In this document: in pieces, positions 1 through 10,598 of the stretch
Position numbering within the stretch: the first letter of the stretch is position 1
Layout of the letters: each line of letters opens with the position of its first letter
From: Nothopassalora personata
Taxonomy: Eukaryota; Ascomycota; Dothideomycetes; Mycosphaerellales; Mycosphaerellaceae
Length of the DNA: 64,000 nt
Reading direction: 5' to 3'
Assembly: GCA_033816765.1 (NCBI GenBank)
Contig: CM066287.1
Span: forward strand, 6,882,001-6,946,000
Notes under the pieces: model-generated
The model's input: only the letters and a program-made list of their open reading frames with translations
Database searches by the model: none
What the model was told of the DNA's origin: nothing
Program-made: the position numbers and the translations under genes

Positions 1-404
1 TGGGAACTGTTGTTTTGCCTATTCTGTTTACACGTTCTGCAGCAGACTTGGCCCCATGGTCCTGCAGCCTTCTATCAGGCCCCTTGAACAAGTTGATCTC
101 CGATGATTATTATCGACGTGTCATAAGCTCTCTCGTCATCCTGTGAGAAGAGAACGCTGCTGCCGGGCCCCCATCCGATGATCAAGTATCAGAAGTCGAT
201 TAACCAAAGTCGCTGCCGTCTACTACCTATTTCACAGACAGACTTAAGGTAACGCCCCAAAGCACACGCGCGAACGCTCACAAGCTAGATCGTGTCACAT
301 TGTAATCGCCGAGACCAGACGCCGAGGAGTAATGTAGCCGAAAGGCAAGTCTTCAGCAAAGCGCCCCGCGGGTCCCTGCCCGTCATATTATCTATTCCAT
401 TTCC
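1..404. other. Intergenic, no gene seen
   Basis: This stretch lies downstream of the minus-strand Zn2Cys6 gene. Composition is balanced and not RIP-like. I see no convincing frame, RNA gene or repeat. It probably holds the 3' untranslated region and terminator of that gene. Confidence 0.5.
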
Positions 405-2417
405 TTACCCGAAGATAGTCTGCCAACTCTTCTCCTGACTGACGTCCATCCAATGTGCTCGCTCACCACCTCCGCCCGGGGCATCCAGCCTCTCCCAAGT
501 CTCTTTCACGATGTCGACCATCTGCAAAACCGGTTTCTGGGCATACTTCCTCGAAAGGACAAGCATTCTCGCTTCCACCACGTACCTTGCATCGATGACT
601 TCATTGTGTCCTGGCGATGATGCCGCAGGCGCCACGACCGGAGGCAGACGCAATTGACTCGCGGCGCACATCAGAATCATGGGAAGGAGACGGCATGCTG
701 CAGATGTGATGGCCACTGTCTTGACGAGATCCAAAATGTGGATTGCGATCGCTGCTAGCCCAGCGTGGACTTGGTCACTGTAGGTGCTCTGACCGGAAGG
801 GGTGATGATCTGGAGTGCGGCTGGAATTGTATCCAGGGCGAGCGTCTCTCTAAGCAACGCTGGGAAGGCGCCGTAGATTTCCAGCAGGCCTACGTATCGG
901 TACGCATCTGCCATTTTCGTCAGGTCGATGCGAGGTGTTTTGGGGTCATCGTAGTCGACGATGTCATCGGGTGATGGTGGTTGTAGATCTAGGAGTAGAG
1001 CCTCTAGGGTTTTGGTCCAGGCCTCGTCGATTACGGTTGGTCGCTCGCGGCCCGGTCGTTGTACTGCCAGATTGGTCTGTTGGGGTCCGCGTTGTCTGCG
1101 GAGGACACGACCGATCTCGGCGAGGAGAAAGCAGACGTCGTCCATGACTGCCGACCACGGGTGAGGTGTCATCGGATTCGCTCGTGTCGGTAGGGTAAGA
1201 TCTGGCGCTTTGAGGCCCGATAATGGTGCAAGAGGCACAGGGTCGACGAAACTCACCAACATTTCCCAATACATCATCGCGGAAAGAAAGAAGTCTTTGT
1301 GCGGCGACTCGCTGTCATTCCTCTGTAGCTGTCCTTGCAGTATATTGCGACCGACTAGGAGGTATTGCAAGCCGAGACTGCTCGCTTGATGCCACGCCGC
1401 CGTTGGTCCGAGAAGGAGCAGACTTAGCATCACTGCATCCATGTCTACTGCTTTGCGGTTCTTCTGCAACGCCTGGAGATCACGCTGTAGAGAGGTCCAT
1501 GCTTCAGACCGTTTGCCAAGTCCGAGTGCAGTGAGGTAAGGATACCAATTCGCTAGATGAGCGAGAGACATAAACTGTACCGCCAGATGGACGGTCTGGC
1601 TCTTGGGATATTTCTCGGCAGTCAACGTTCGAAATGGATTGATGTCGGAGTCGAAGCACGAATAGACGGTGCATATATTGCTGAAGTAATAGCTGACCAG
1701 ATCATGGTCGGAGAAGCCTGGGACCTTGCTTGGTTGCGACAGGCGATAGAAAGTTTGAAGAAGTCCAGTCGAGGGTGAACCAGGAGGACTTGCCTCCCGC
1801 TTCAACGACTTCCGCTTCGCTTCCTCGCTCTCTGAAGTCCGTGCTGGAAGTGTTGATAATGTTCGACTTGCTGAGGCAGGAGATTCATCGGGGGGAGAAT
1901 TTGCCAGATTCGGCATGAGGTCCTCGAGAGGGAAGCTGAAGGGATATGTCAAACCGCCCTCTGACGCCAAGTCGAAAGATGGCTCCATCAGCGGTGCGGC
2001 GAAGCCAAAGTCCTCATAGCCCGACAGATCGATATCGGGCCACTCTGGCACATGGTCCATTTCGTTGATAGGTCCTCCGCTGGTCATCGACACGTCTGAG
2101 GCCTGTGCTGAGGTAGTAGTAGTAGTAGTGGTCCGCGCATCTTCTGCAGGCGGCGTTTGGTATAATGGATTGCTTGGTAAAGATGAAGACGACTGTGCTA
2201 TGGGGGCCCCGTTCTCGCTTTGTGGCCGTCGCCGAGGTTTGTCGTAGACCTCGTGCTTGTTAGACCATCTGATCTGCTTCACATAGCCGGGACACTCGAC
2301 ACCAGTCGCCGTGCACATACGACAGGATGGCTTCGCCTCGTCACACTTGACGTGCTTTGCCTTGCATCGCTGGCAGCCGCCACGGCTCTTGGGAGACTTC
2401 AGGGTGCGCTTCATCAT
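405..2417 (-). CDS. Zn(II)2Cys6 fungal transcription factor, 670 aa
   Basis: This is a nuclear DNA-binding regulator of the fungal binuclear zinc cluster family. Residues 15-42 show six cysteines spaced CX2CX6CX6CX2CX6C (C15, C18, C25, C32, C35, C42), the full zinc-binding set, preceded by a basic Lys/Arg-rich N-terminus. A low-complexity linker with a short poly-Thr run (a TAG/CTA microsatellite near 2112) leads to a large mostly helical region from about residue 225 to the end, which resembles the Fungal_trans_2 type of regulatory domain. The frame runs from an ATG at 2417 (a second ATG follows directly) to TAA at 405 with no intron needed. Family length is usually 500-750 aa, so it looks complete. 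The target genes cannot be inferred: no biosynthetic cluster is adjacent. The family assignment is secure and the subfamily is not. Confidence 0.9.
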   Translation of the reverse strand: MMKRTLKSPKSRGGCQRCKAKHVKCDEAKPSCRMCTATGVECPGYVKQIRWSNKHEVYDKPRRRPQSENGAPIAQSSSSLPSNPLYQTPPAEDARTTTTTTTSAQASDVSMTSGGPINEMDHVPEWPDIDLSGYEDFGFAAPLMEPSFDLASEGGLTYPFSFPLEDLMPNLANSPPDESPASASRTLSTLPARTSESEEAKRKSLKREASPPGSPSTGLLQTFYRLSQPSKVPGFSDHDLVSYYFSNICTVYSCFDSDINPFRTLTAEKYPKSQTVHLAVQFMSLAHLANWYPYLTALGLGKRSEAWTSLQRDLQALQKNRKAVDMDAVMLSLLLLGPTAAWHQASSLGLQYLLVGRNILQGQLQRNDSESPHKDFFLSAMMYWEMLVSFVDPVPLAPLSGLKAPDLTLPTRANPMTPHPWSAVMDDVCFLLAEIGRVLRRQRGPQQTNLAVQRPGRERPTVIDEAWTKTLEALLLDLQPPSPDDIVDYDDPKTPRIDLTKMADAYRYVGLLEIYGAFPALLRETLALDTIPAALQIITPSGQSTYSDQVHAGLAAIAIHILDLVKTVAITSAACRLLPMILMCAASQLRLPPVVAPAASSPGHNEVIDARYVVEARMLVLSRKYAQKPVLQMVDIVKETWERLDAPGGGGERAHWMDVSQEKSWQTIFG

Positions 2418-2567
2418 GGCAGCCGCTCGTGCCTCGGGGTGTCGGAGGATGAAGGCTTCTTCAAGACTATTTCTCCATCCTTGCCCTCCGGCTGCTGATA
2501 GGCATTAGTTCTATCTGTGTGACGACAACACTCGCACGCATCTGGAGTGAGCATCACGCTTTCTCAT

Positions 2568-2583
2568 CCCCCCCCCCCCCCCC
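2568..2583. repeat. Homopolymer run, C16
   Basis: Sixteen consecutive C, followed by another short C tract after AAA and CT. It lies 150 bp upstream of the Zn2Cys6 start codon, in its presumed 5' region. Length may be affected by sequencing error. Confidence 0.85.
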
Positions 2584-2981
2584 AAACTCCCCCACCGACA
2601 CTCGCGGCCACGCTGCCGACGATGGATAGAGCCACCCAATCCGGTTAGCCTGTTCGCTTCAACAACCCGTGTCATGCCAGGATCTTGTACGACTAAGATA
2701 CCGGCCTCTTTCGATGCTTGCTATCTTTATTATATCTCTATCCTGACATACTAAGGGAGACCGCATCTACCATGACTGAGATATCAGCAAATACGAGAAC
2801 GGTCACGCGCGCGCTGCAACACACAAAAACGAAAACATACCAGAAGCTTCGTTGATCATGGCAATATAAACGCCAACGGGATGGGATGGCTCTCACAATC
2901 CACCGCCAATCTTGATCAAAGCACCACTACAACGACCACGATGATTGCGGCATAGAACACCGACCTTGACCAATAGCATAG

Positions 2982-2984
<3 letters not shown>

Positions 2985-3025
<41 letters not shown>

Positions 3026-3026
3026 C
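2985..3026. repeat. (AAC)14 microsatellite
   Basis: Fourteen uninterrupted AAC units in the non-coding spacer upstream of the Zn2Cys6 gene. The tract is perfect and so probably length-variable between strains. Confidence 0.9.
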
Positions 3027-3890
3027 CGCTCGCCACCCGTGGAAAAGCCACCGAGGCTCACCTCACCAGTCTTGGCAAACCCGCCGACACTGGGTCACAT
3101 CGCTCAAGGAGATAGACCGACGAGCACCAGAATTCCTCATTGCTCCCCAGTGAATGCTACTGCGATGTGTTGACAAAAGAACGGCCGCATCCTCTTCCGT
3201 GCTGCATGCTATGCCGCCTCAGCTACAAGCTATAGGCATGTATCCGAAGTCACCTTGCCGATCAGTCCGTCCTCACCGACCGTATTCTTATCATGACACC
3301 GGTCCAGAGGTAGACGTGCTATATGTTCTTGTCTGATTATCATGACGGACCGACCCTAGATATGCTTTCAATCTTCCAGGAACAGGCATGATTTCCGCAG
3401 GATGTACATACCGTAAACGGAAAGCGCCAACGACATGTCATCTTCATCATCATTTTCGACTCGCAGTGGCATCTCGTGACTGTTTTTTGATGACCGGATG
3501 ACCTTTCTCTTGCACTCAGCCATATCCAAATCGACCAGGCCGTGCATCATGCACTCATGGTCAACAGAATCTTGGCACGACAAGACATCCACCGACGGTC
3601 GCGTAAGTGGGACCAGCTTAGAGCATGACATCGCAGGACAGGCAAGGAGTCCTTAGGAAGACGAAACAGCATGTCCACCCTCTGCATTCGTACCATGTCA
3701 GCGGAAAGCGTGTGAAGCGTCAAGCGACATCCTTCTCAAAGATAAATTACATAGTGGCTGCCACGTCCAAGGCAACCGGGTATCCCTCTATGCTAATTCC
3801 TCAAATCCATATATCACACATGTACAAGAAGCTGGTGTCAAACATGCCAAAGATTCTTTCCAGAAACCCCAACGTTCAAAACCCACATAC

Positions 3891-5549
3891 TCACCCCATC
3901 TCATACCTCCCAAAAACATTATCCCCACCCCGCCTCCACCCATCATCCCCATCATACTGCACACTCGGCCGCGGCGTTCCCTCATCACTCCCAAAGTCGA
4001 ACCCCGACAGCTCACCAAAGGAGGGATAATGCACTATCGGCGAGATCCTCCCGCGGTAGCTAGGCGAAGGGCTAGGGGAGTAGCCACCGTTGGGGCGATA
4101 GTGCGGTGATGGCGAGGAGGACGGGCCTCTGTACAGTGGTGAGATTCTTCCAGGAGAGTCGTCGTGGTAGTGCACCATGGGCGCCAAGCGCTGATCGCGG
4201 AAGCGATTGGTTGCGCTCGGGAGCGTGAGACCTGCTGGACGGCGATCGCGGTAGGAGGCTACAGGCGTGACGATTGGTGTGATTCCATCGCGGGATTCTC
4301 CTCGAGCTGAGGAAGAGGATGTGGTCATGTCTCGAGATTCCGAGTCTCGGACTCCGGAGGAGGATGTGGGGGGACTATGGATGACGACCATGGAGCGAGG
4401 TTCGTTGCCATCTCGGTAGAAAGGTGCTGGGGTGGGTGTCGGAGTAAAGTCGTCAGCGTCGAAAGAGCTGAATGAGGGCTGCCTGGACATGAGGAAAGAT
4501 TGTTCACCGGGTGTAACTGGGGTTGCGTCCAATTCATGAGCGCTGCTGTCGCCGGGAAGCTCGTGCGCTACCTCGGACCAGTGGCCTCGAGAGACGAGTT
4601 GCTTTGTTCGTAGGCGCTCGACAGACTGTCTGCTGGACCACGTTGAGCTTGCCGGGCTCTCCGTCACTGGTCGAATGGTGCTAGCTCGGGCAATCAGAGG
4701 TGCCGGGCAGGCTGCATCATCCTCATCGTTGTCATCAGACATTCCTTTCTCGTTGATTTCGTCCAGTGCTCTGACTGCAGTCGGTGTTGCTAGTTGGCGT
4801 GATGCCCTATCGTCAGTGCCGCCTCTCAGTGTTCCGGTCATCATCGAGGCGACTGAGTATCTTGCTGGCTTGAAGAAGCTGCCAGTAGAGCTCTTTCTTC
4901 GGTAGACCGTGCCGATCATGAAGAGCATGAATGTCAGTGCGATGAAGATCAATAAGGTGCCGATGATGATGGCAGCCCGACGATCCACGTCGTTGCTATT
5001 ATTATTATTATTATTATTATTATGGTCATCGGCAGGTACAGCGCTCGAGGTCGCCGGCGGTCTGTGTGTTGTGGTCGAAGAGAGGGTAGTGCTCGATGTA
5101 GTCGAACTCATTGATGAGGATGGGGCGGATGTCGTCCTGATTCGTAAAGATGATCGTATAGAGGAAATTGTGGGTGTCGGGCTCGCTGTAGAGGGGACCG
5201 GGGTACGCTGGCTTGTCGCTGATGAAGGTTTCGGAGTTGGCCGTGCAGACTGGAGGTCCAGTATTATCCCGTTGATGGCTAATGTCTTTGGCCAACTTGC
5301 TGGTGCAGTATCCGTTGGCCTCGTAGTATCGTAGTACGCTGACAGTACCAAGAGCGCGGCGGAGAATGCGGCTTGTGCTGGTATCTCTGCCGATGGCGCT
5401 GCTTGCGCCGTGTAAATGATAACGCTTTGCTGGTCCTGTGTTGCAGTGCCTAGAGCGAGCGAAGCGGCCTCCGCGGCCTGCACGGTATGGAAAGTGGTCG
5501 ACCATAGGAGAAGAGCCGGTACGAGAATCCAGTCGAAGGTATTGACCAT
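3891..5549 (-). CDS. Predicted single-pass Ser/Thr-rich membrane protein, 552 aa
   Basis: I do not recognise a named family. Residues 1-26 are hydrophobic and end in Ala-rich sequence, which fits a signal peptide. Residues about 105-175 form a Ser/Thr/Pro-rich extracellular stalk likely to be O-mannosylated. An eight-Asn run (177-184) is encoded by an ATT/AAT microsatellite at 4997-5023. Residues 191-216 form one strongly hydrophobic helix followed by Arg-Arg-Lys, so the topology is N-out/C-in. The long cytoplasmic tail (217-552) is rich in Ser, Pro, Arg and Tyr with loose repeats of an Arg-Ile-Ser-Pro type motif near the C-terminus. The layout resembles Mid2/Wsc-type cell-wall stress sensors, but I see no Cys-rich WSC domain, so that is only an analogy. 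ATG is at 5549 and TGA at 3891. A spliced N-terminus cannot be excluded. Confidence 0.72.
   Translation of the reverse strand: MVNTFDWILVPALLLWSTTFHTVQAAEAASLALGTATQDQQSVIIYTAQAAPSAEIPAQAAFSAALLVLSAYYDTTRPTDTAPASWPKTLAINGIILDLQSARPTPKPSSATSQRTPVPSTASPTPTISSIRSSLRIRTTSAPSSSMSSTTSSTTLSSTTTHRPPATSSAVPADDHNNNNNNNNSNDVDRRAAIIIGTLLIFIALTFMLFMIGTVYRRKSSTGSFFKPARYSVASMMTGTLRGGTDDRASRQLATPTAVRALDEINEKGMSDDNDEDDAACPAPLIARASTIRPVTESPASSTWSSRQSVERLRTKQLVSRGHWSEVAHELPGDSSAHELDATPVTPGEQSFLMSRQPSFSSFDADDFTPTPTPAPFYRDGNEPRSMVVIHSPPTSSSGVRDSESRDMTTSSSSARGESRDGITPIVTPVASYRDRRPAGLTLPSATNRFRDQRLAPMVHYHDDSPGRISPLYRGPSSSPSPHYRPNGGYSPSPSPSYRGRISPIVHYPSFGELSGFDFGSDEGTPRPSVQYDGDDGWRRGGDNVFGRYEMG
4997..5023. repeat. 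ATT/AAT trinucleotide microsatellite in coding sequence
   Basis: Nine TAT/ATT-type units that encode the poly-Asn run just before the transmembrane helix of the minus-strand membrane protein. Changes of whole units would alter the juxtamembrane spacer without breaking the frame. Confidence 0.85.
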
Positions 5550-6972
5550 AGCTTTGATTAGTGATTACCATAGCCTACGCGTTCCACGGCCATGATGAAA
5601 TGCTGATTATTCCCCGGTCTGATTGTTCGTAGCGTGGCTGAAGGTGAGGTCGAGGTCGTCAAAAAGAGTTGGTAGCCATGGGCAGCGAAAGGCGGATGCC
5701 ATATTCCAGAAGGAAGACTCTTGCGAGCGTTCAGAGGCGACATCCTGGTATCTGCATGAAATATAGAACATCTCATCTAAGTCCCGAAAGCTTGGTGGGA
5801 AGCCGGGCGAAAGAGCTAGATCGAGGATAACGACGAGGCCGTGCTCAAATTGGAAGGGCCTGCTGTACGAGTCCTTCGCGCTCAATCTGCGTGCTCCTGT
5901 CCGTTGCGGCATGTCGCAGAAGCTGCAGCGTTCAACAAGCAGCTCCCGATCCCGTGCTGCTGCCCATTAATTAGCCGGCATTCGAAAGCTGTATACATAT
6001 ACTCTCTACAAGCACATAAGTTATCTCTTTTGAAACAAATACCAGCTAACGGACAATTGCCTAGGGCTTTAGGTAACCCTAGTTTCGTAGCCTGTCGTCG
6101 CCGTGGTGTAGCATTGTAAGCAGCAAAAATCAAAGAAGCACGCCTGTCCACCCCCCACCTTGCCACCATCGATCCTGTCAGTGCATCTTGCGACGCCCTG
6201 TCGCCTGTGTGCGAGGGACGACGTTGTAAGTCTTGACAGGCGGATGTGGCTAGTCGCGTTTCATACATCTGTATACGGAAGACTGACGAGGCGCACACAC
6301 CTGGCCATGAGTCGTTGATGCCTACCGCTGCCAAGCCTTGACGTCTCACTATAGTCATGCTTGCTATAACCGATCGTCAGTCATCTTCGCGGTGAACCAC
6401 CACATTCGATGTGCAGAAAGCAAGCGATCCAGAGCAGCACAGTGTTTGACGTGGGTTGGTCGGTCTCGTGTAGCGATCTGAGAACGAATCGTTCCAACGA
6501 AGTGCCAAGTCGCTGCCTGAGACATGGAGCCTGTACCTGGCTGGCTTCAGGCAACCACAATTAATAGGAGCGGGGTCAACATGTACGCTGAGCATATCCG
6601 ACCAGAGTCTGCCACCACCATGTGCAACTGGACAGCAGTGTTTGCATATCATCAAGTGCTGTAGGCCACAAAAGATATATATGTAGCTGCTCATCGACAC
6701 GATGTTGTTGTTGATGCTGACAAGTTCGGCGCGGCCCATTCGGATCATGACAAAGCGTCGCTCTCATGCCACCACCTCCTTCTGGTGGCACAATTTTCTC
6801 TCCAGTACGCACACCCAATGTTCACTGTATCCCCGCCCTTCCACCATCATGATCATTGTTCTTGCATCTTTCATGCCCTAATGGCTTCCTTCTGTTCCTC
6901 TCACCTTGATGCTCGGTGGAAGCCTCGCTGCTGGACACTTTCTCGCTTGCGCACCGGGAGTCCACGATCAAC
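5550..6972. other. Divergent intergenic region
   Basis: This 1.4-kb spacer separates the divergent starts of the membrane-protein gene (minus) and the F-box gene (plus). Frames of 70-158 codons occur on both strands, but their composition is irregular and none shows a domain. I treat it as shared promoter DNA, possibly with unrecognised non-coding transcripts. Confidence 0.4.
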
Positions 6973-8508
6973 ATGGAGTTGACACAAGCGCCAAACCCCA
7001 ACACCTGGCATGCCAAACTGGTCGTCAGGCTCGGAAAGAAAGTCAGGTCCGACAAGCACTTCAGCGAGGCCCGGGTGCAGGAGACGCGACGGAAGGAAAC
7101 TGCCAAACTTCAAAAGAAGAACCGTAGGCCCGCCACCACAGCAGCTCCGGAAGTCAACGAACTTGGCGAGAGGCAGTACTCGGTGTTCACGGACAGTGGA
7201 ACCTTGGCATCGTCCAGGAAGAAACGCGACGATGGCGATATGCTGCATCGGCTGGCCCATCACGACTCCTTCGATTCCCTGCTCGACAAGCCTCACATGC
7301 TGGAACATCTTCGGGATCCCTACTACGACTCGACTACGCAACAACGGGCGATGCCGCCGCGATCAGAAGTGCACGAGGGACGGGTCGCAAATCTACCGGA
7401 CGAGCTCTGGAAGAGGATCGCATCGTTTGCGAGCCCGACGGAAGCCGCAAACCTCACGCTGTCTTCGAAGACACTTTACAGGAAGCTAGGCTCTGCTCCT
7501 CTAGATGCACTGAACCTACCCGAGAACAGGCACTACAAGACCACCTTCCTGTATCAATTTGATAGCATGTTTCCAGGACATTTGTTGTGCTTTCAATGTT
7601 GCAAATACCACAGACGCCTGAACCCGGGCCAGGAACAACTCAAAATCGATTTTGTCAAGAATCCTGTATTTGACTGTCCAAAAGTGAAGAGCTCGATTCT
7701 GCCGCGAATGCGCATAACTCATGGCCGTGAACTACCCTACTCCTTCATACAGCTGGCTACCAGACACGCACGATATCATTGGAGCTACGGTATCAGCCAC
7801 GAAACCCTGGCTCGACGCTGGAAGTGCAAAGACAGCACCTGGACACATCACACGCGATATATGATTCACGATGGCCGCCTACTCATGCGTGTTGTGTCGA
7901 AAGCCTTTGCCCCGCCAGCCAAAACCCTAACGGAGACTGCTGAACGGCATATTCTTTACGACCGAGAGGAGTATACACCATTCTTCTCAGTATGTGCCCA
8001 CTGGAAAGACGGCGACCTGATGAAGATCTGCAAGTGTATGATGTCTCACGTCCCAGCGCCACCTCAATCGTATCGGAAGCAAATGGACGAGCGCGGCCTC
8101 CATCTCTCAAAGTCTTTGGCGAAACCCAACTTCATTGTCCGTGGCTGCGACGAATGTCGACCTGCGCGACGATGCCCGGAGTGCCCCACCGAATATCTGG
8201 TCGAGATTCGAATGATCGAGGACACCAAAGATGTAGCGTGCCCATTCAAGCACAACATCGTAGTCACCAGATGGAGCGATCTTGGCGATGGAAGTAGTCC
8301 TTACACCAGTCCAGAATATGCCGCAATCACCGGCATCGATGTTGGACACGACGAAACGGAAAAGTTTGACAGTTTCAATAATGTTGGTAGACGCGCTGTT
8401 GGAGGTATATTTGAGAGTAACGTCAGTGGAGCCATACCGGGGCAGAGATTGGTCAGCCTGAATCCTACGAATCAAAGGCTTGGTGAGGAAGGACATGGAT
8501 GGTATTGA
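6973..8508 (+). CDS. F-box domain protein, 511 aa
   Basis: This is a probable substrate-receptor subunit of an SCF-type ubiquitin ligase. An F-box is visible at residues about 137-172 (LPDELWKRIASFA..., then a Leu/Ser-rich second half), the Skp1-binding fold. After it come clustered Cys/His residues (a CFQCCKYH motif near 205-212 and paired cysteines near 391-405). This layout is common in fungal F-box proteins that lack WD40 or LRR repeats, and the substrate cannot be guessed. The open frame extends upstream to 6916, but the codon there is GTG. The first ATG is 6973, so I start there. TGA or TAA-type termination follows at 8506-8508. The N-terminal 135 residues are basic and low in recognisable structure. 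No intron is required. A 13-bp minisatellite lies 220 bp downstream. Confidence 0.85.
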   Translation: MELTQAPNPNTWHAKLVVRLGKKVRSDKHFSEARVQETRRKETAKLQKKNRRPATTAAPEVNELGERQYSVFTDSGTLASSRKKRDDGDMLHRLAHHDSFDSLLDKPHMLEHLRDPYYDSTTQQRAMPPRSEVHEGRVANLPDELWKRIASFASPTEAANLTLSSKTLYRKLGSAPLDALNLPENRHYKTTFLYQFDSMFPGHLLCFQCCKYHRRLNPGQEQLKIDFVKNPVFDCPKVKSSILPRMRITHGRELPYSFIQLATRHARYHWSYGISHETLARRWKCKDSTWTHHTRYMIHDGRLLMRVVSKAFAPPAKTLTETAERHILYDREEYTPFFSVCAHWKDGDLMKICKCMMSHVPAPPQSYRKQMDERGLHLSKSLAKPNFIVRGCDECRPARRCPECPTEYLVEIRMIEDTKDVACPFKHNIVVTRWSDLGDGSSPYTSPEYAAITGIDVGHDETEKFDSFNNVGRRAVGGIFESNVSGAIPGQRLVSLNPTNQRLGEEGHGWY

Positions 8509-9810
8509 TTGGAAGGGCATGGAGTGTGAGGTGTTTGACCTATTGGCCGGCCAAGGGCCTGGTCTGGACGTGTCTTTTCACATGATACCTAATTCTGCCA
8601 CCCACAGGGGTTGCCAACAGGCACCTCATCTGGTCCGGAAGTATATCCGCACATCAGAACGACACGCGACCTATAAACAAGGACAGGCTCCTTCACATGG
8701 ACAAGTCTCGAAAATACGGAGCAGCATCGTGAACTGCACTCGTGAACTGCACTCGTGAACTGCACTCGTGAACTGCACTCGTGAACTGCACTCGTGAACT
8801 GCACTCGTGAACTGCACTCGTGAACTGCACTCGTAAACTGTCTTTTATATCACGGCCCAGACGCACGACACATTGCTCATGATATTACGACCTAGTAGTA
8901 TCGATTTGAAGGTGGCGGTTGAACAACGAATTGTTTGAACATCGTGAGGTGTGCTTGTGATATTAACGCCTCGCCAACTCGAAAACACGGACAAAGGACA
9001 AAAAGAACAGCCACCCTGATCACGGTGGTCATACCGCCCGAGAAAAGGAGCTTGATGCAAAGCTGCGTTGGGATCCCTCTGCTGCAGTGGTGTCCTGAGA
9101 GGCTGGGCAGTCGCCTGTCCACTCAACCATCGAGCCCAGTCCAGCCCTCGACCTGTGTATGTGATCAAAGGGCATGTATACATTCATCAACTACCCTATC
9201 GGACATTCACGGGTACGAGCAGGACCCTGAACCAGCGATAACAATCACATCTTCGTCCAGCAATACTGATAATAATTTCCAAACGACTTGCAAGCCACAT
9301 GTTGCCTGCCTCATACTCCTGATAGCTGTATATGACAGATAAGCTTGCTAGCTCGCCCACTGGCTAAGACATGTCTCTGCCATCGAGATAGGAAGAGATA
9401 CCACATGGTGGTTTAGGCCACCGTCCAGTACTCATCATATCGAAACAGCTGCCCATAGGACTATGTTGCGATGTCTGAGAGAGCCCCTCGAGCTTCGCAA
9501 GCGATGCGCCTGGACAACTATCAGCACGCCTGATACATACTCGGCTGCAAAGCCTGACTGTTGTCTTTGGACGTGATCCCTGAGATGATCGTTGGTGCCA
9601 GGATGGCAAGTGTCTTCGAGGGTTGCTTCGAAAGCTTGGGACGATCCCCAATGAAGATCTCTACACGCCAAGAGCTATGGGTATATGGGCTTGCTTAACA
9701 TCATCACACGTCCTTCTGAGCATTGGAACAATCCAGCTTGACTGTCTCACGGACAAGATTGCGGTGTAACGATGGCCACATCTCAAGGACACGAGCTGCT
9801 GGCCAGATCA
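8509..9810. other. Intergenic, contains a minisatellite
   Basis: Between the F-box gene and the small membrane ORF. Apart from the tandem repeat at 8728-8840 I see no supported gene. Short frames on both strands lack domains. Confidence 0.45.
8728..8840. repeat. 13-bp minisatellite, 8.7 copies
   Basis: Eight perfect tandem copies of the 13-mer CGTGAACTGCACT run from 8728 to 8831. A ninth, truncated copy (8832-8840) carries one G-to-A change. Copies 1-8 are identical, which indicates recent expansion or homogenisation. The array sits 3' of the F-box gene and is probably non-coding. Confidence 0.95.
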
Positions 9811-10206
9811 TCAAATGTGTATCTGTAGGACACTTATGGTCAACGCACGACATGGTCGGCTCTCATCCGCGTCCACAGCTTTCTTCTCATCAGACGCACT
9901 GTCTTCGTCGGAAGTTGTCCTCCCTTTTTCCTGATTCCGGGCCTCTGCAGCATCCAATATCAAGGAGCTAACATTCGCGGTCGTCTTCTCCTTGCCATCG
10001 TCTCTGCGATTTGGTGGTACGAACACTGCGTGGCATCTCGGCACGATGAAGCCGAGTGCGATGATGATCAGCACGAAATGCGCTAGGGTGAAGCCAGCTC
10101 TGTGCGAAGAATTATGAAGAAGCAGGTAAAACGAAGAGTATGCGAAACTGTAGACGATGGCGCGGAGGGTGCCGAAAAATAGCGCATGAGTAGGGTTCAG
10201 AACCAT
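9811..10206 (-). CDS. Doubtful small two-helix membrane protein, 131 aa
   Basis: The frame starts with ATG at 10206. Residues about 8-31 and 37-60 are two hydrophobic segments separated by a short polar loop. A charged, Asp/Glu/Lys-rich tail follows. I do not recognise a family. The hydrophobic pair and acidic tail look more protein-like than neighbouring random frames, but the C-terminal 16 residues look like run-on, so an intron or a different 3' end is possible. It is the last plausible gene before the RIP-mutated compartment starts about 240 bp upstream of its ATG. Confidence 0.4.
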   Translation of the reverse strand: MVLNPTHALFFGTLRAIVYSFAYSSFYLLLHNSSHRAGFTLAHFVLIIIALGFIVPRCHAVFVPPNRRDDGKEKTTANVSSLILDAAEARNQEKGRTTSDEDSASDEKKAVDADESRPCRALTISVLQIHI

Positions 10207-10598
10207 GGGATGGGTCAGTCCTTGCCTGTACCAATTACAACATTGAGATCGCTGCGAAGTTGATTCCCCTTGCAGATGTTAGCATAGATGTCGACGAGTT
10301 TGTGTTTAACACTCACAGAGTAGAAAGCATGGTACCAAGCACGGCTCGTGTACCTGATGTTGCTCCGGAACGTAGTGGCTCAGGCATCTTCTTTGCTATC
10401 CAGACAGTGGTTGCATCAGTTAATCAACTTGATCTGTTTTGGCTGCTTGCTTAACAAATTTTCCCTTTAAGTTAATTAACCAAGGTTGTATAACACCTAG
10501 TTAAGTAACATGCGATATTGTTGGTTGAGTTAAGCAAGTAAATAAGTACGTATAAGGGGTATAAACATATATAAAGGCCCGGGGGCCCCGGAACCCCT
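10207..10598. other. Transition from gene-bearing DNA to the RIP compartment
   Basis: Up to about 10,445 the composition is ordinary. From there the sequence becomes AT-rich and poor in CA and TG. A GC-rich patch (10,576-10,592) comes just before the 8-bp array into which element A inserted. No gene seen. Confidence 0.5.

Larger units (their letters stand above)
2418..3890. other. Intergenic: promoter side of the Zn2Cys6 gene
   Basis: This 1.47-kb spacer has the start of the Zn2Cys6 gene at its left edge and the end of the membrane-protein gene at its right. It contains a run of 16 C at 2568-2583 and an AAC microsatellite at 2985-3026. Short frames exist (for example an 87-codon minus frame at 3368-3631), but none shows a recognisable domain. 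It probably holds the regulator's promoter and 5' UTR. Confidence 0.45.

Noticed and set aside
3368..3631. 87-codon minus frame between the regulator and the membrane protein
   Set aside because: ATG start, but no domain, no supporting context, and length within chance expectation.
5026..5571. 181-codon minus frame overlapping the N-terminus of the membrane protein
   Set aside because: It has a mixed, protein-like composition and some Cys, but the competing frame carries the signal peptide, Ser/Thr stalk and transmembrane helix in continuous order. A spliced gene using part of it cannot be fully excluded.
5882..6748. Frames of 123-158 codons in the divergent spacer
   Set aside because: Irregular composition, no domains, overlapping frames on both strands. 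Treated as chance.
6916..6972. N-terminal extension of the F-box protein
   Set aside because: It depends on a GTG codon as start. The first ATG at 6,973 is more likely in a eukaryote, unless an upstream exon exists.
8728..8840. CRISPR-like array
   Set aside because: Direct tandem copies with no spacers in a eukaryote. It is a minisatellite.
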